DNA of 30,848 nt from UBA6544 sp049601975. Lineage in GTDB: Bacteria; Pseudomonadota; Alphaproteobacteria; UBA8366. The position numbers were made by a program, and so were the translations under genes. Below are positions 30,795 through 30,848 of the stretch, one piece after another; position 1 is the stretch's first letter, and every line of letters begins with the position of its first letter. The stretch lies in assembly GCA_049601975.1 (NCBI GenBank), contig JBMYRC010000041.1, positions 1 to 30,848 on the forward strand. Reading direction: 5' to 3'. The notes under the pieces were generated by a model. It did no database searches. It had not been told where the DNA came from and was given only the letters and a program-made list of their open reading frames with translations.

Positions 30795-30848
30795 TTATTC
30801 GACGATGCCGGTAACGACACCGGCACCGACGGTGCGACCGCCTTCGCG
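30795..30848 (-). CDS. tuf: Elongation factor Tu, C-terminal end (partial)
   Basis: Only the last 17 codons and TAA lie in the window; the gene continues past the right edge. The residues REGGRTVGAGVVTGIVE are the standard EF-Tu C-terminus (domain III). EF-Tu carries aminoacyl-tRNA to the ribosome. The tuf-rpsJ order is the usual str/S10 junction. Confidence 0.95.
   Translation of the reverse strand, partial: REGGRTVGAGVVTGIVE

Noticed and set aside
1..30848. CRISPR array, insertion sequence, prophage or defence island
   Set aside because: No spaced direct repeats, transposase, integrase or nuclease genes are present; nearly all DNA is accounted for by core genes.

Overview
The window is ordinary core chromosome of an alphaproteobacterium, most likely a Rhodospirillales-type lineage. 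The evidence is an ATP12-type F1-ATPase assembly chaperone, a biotin-dependent propionyl-CoA carboxylase pair, the neighbourhood degP-like / rarA / crcB / rluC / HAD phosphatase / atp12 downstream of rplQ, and an S10-spc-alpha ribosomal operon without rpmJ or rpsD. Base composition is moderate in GC and looks even. I found no phage, transposase, CRISPR array, plasmid functions or toxin-antitoxin pair.

Layout. Positions 1-900: a tRNA-Leu(GAG) on the minus strand, divergent from lipB (octanoyltransferase). Positions 899-7014: propionyl-CoA carboxylase genes (pccA with an acylphosphatase gene behind it; pccB with a small 2TM membrane protein gene and a threonine aldolase gene behind it), separated by an opposite-strand lipoprotein gene of unknown function. 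Positions 7096-12732: atp12, a broken AsmA-family gene, a HAD phosphatase, then two opposite-strand accessory loci (a nucleotidyltransferase-like gene and a heavily damaged alpha/beta hydrolase pseudogene), then rluC. Positions 12729-16638: crcB (fluoride channel), an opposite-strand TylF-like methyltransferase, rarA and a Do-family periplasmic protease. Positions 16686-30848: a rho-independent terminator and then, all on the minus strand, rplQ-rpoA-rpsK-rpsM-adk-secY-rplO-rpmD-rpsE-rplR-rplF-rpsH-rpsN-rplE-rplX-rplN-rpsQ-rpmC-rplP-rpsC-rplV-rpsS-rplB-rplW-rplD-rplC-rpsJ and the 3' end of tuf. Transcription of that block runs from high to low coordinates.

How the genes work together. The long block supplies ribosomal proteins, the RNA polymerase alpha subunit, the SecY translocon and adenylate kinase. 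A consensus sigma-70 promoter (TTGACA-N16-TATAAT) between adk and rpsM can drive rpsM-rpsK-rpoA-rplQ separately, and a hairpin plus T-tract ends the unit after rplQ. The pcc genes carboxylate propionyl-CoA to methylmalonyl-CoA. The remaining genes are housekeeping (lipoylation, rRNA pseudouridylation, replication-fork maintenance, envelope proteolysis, fluoride export).

The less ordinary features are two decaying genes (asmA-like and alpha/beta hydrolase), single accessory genes wedged on the opposite strand into otherwise conserved neighbour pairs, dyad-symmetric DNA at the rpsM promoter and in the crcB/methyltransferase gap, and frequent GTG/TTG starts. I see no convincing undescribed multi-gene system. 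No stretch longer than about 170 bases lacks a gene.
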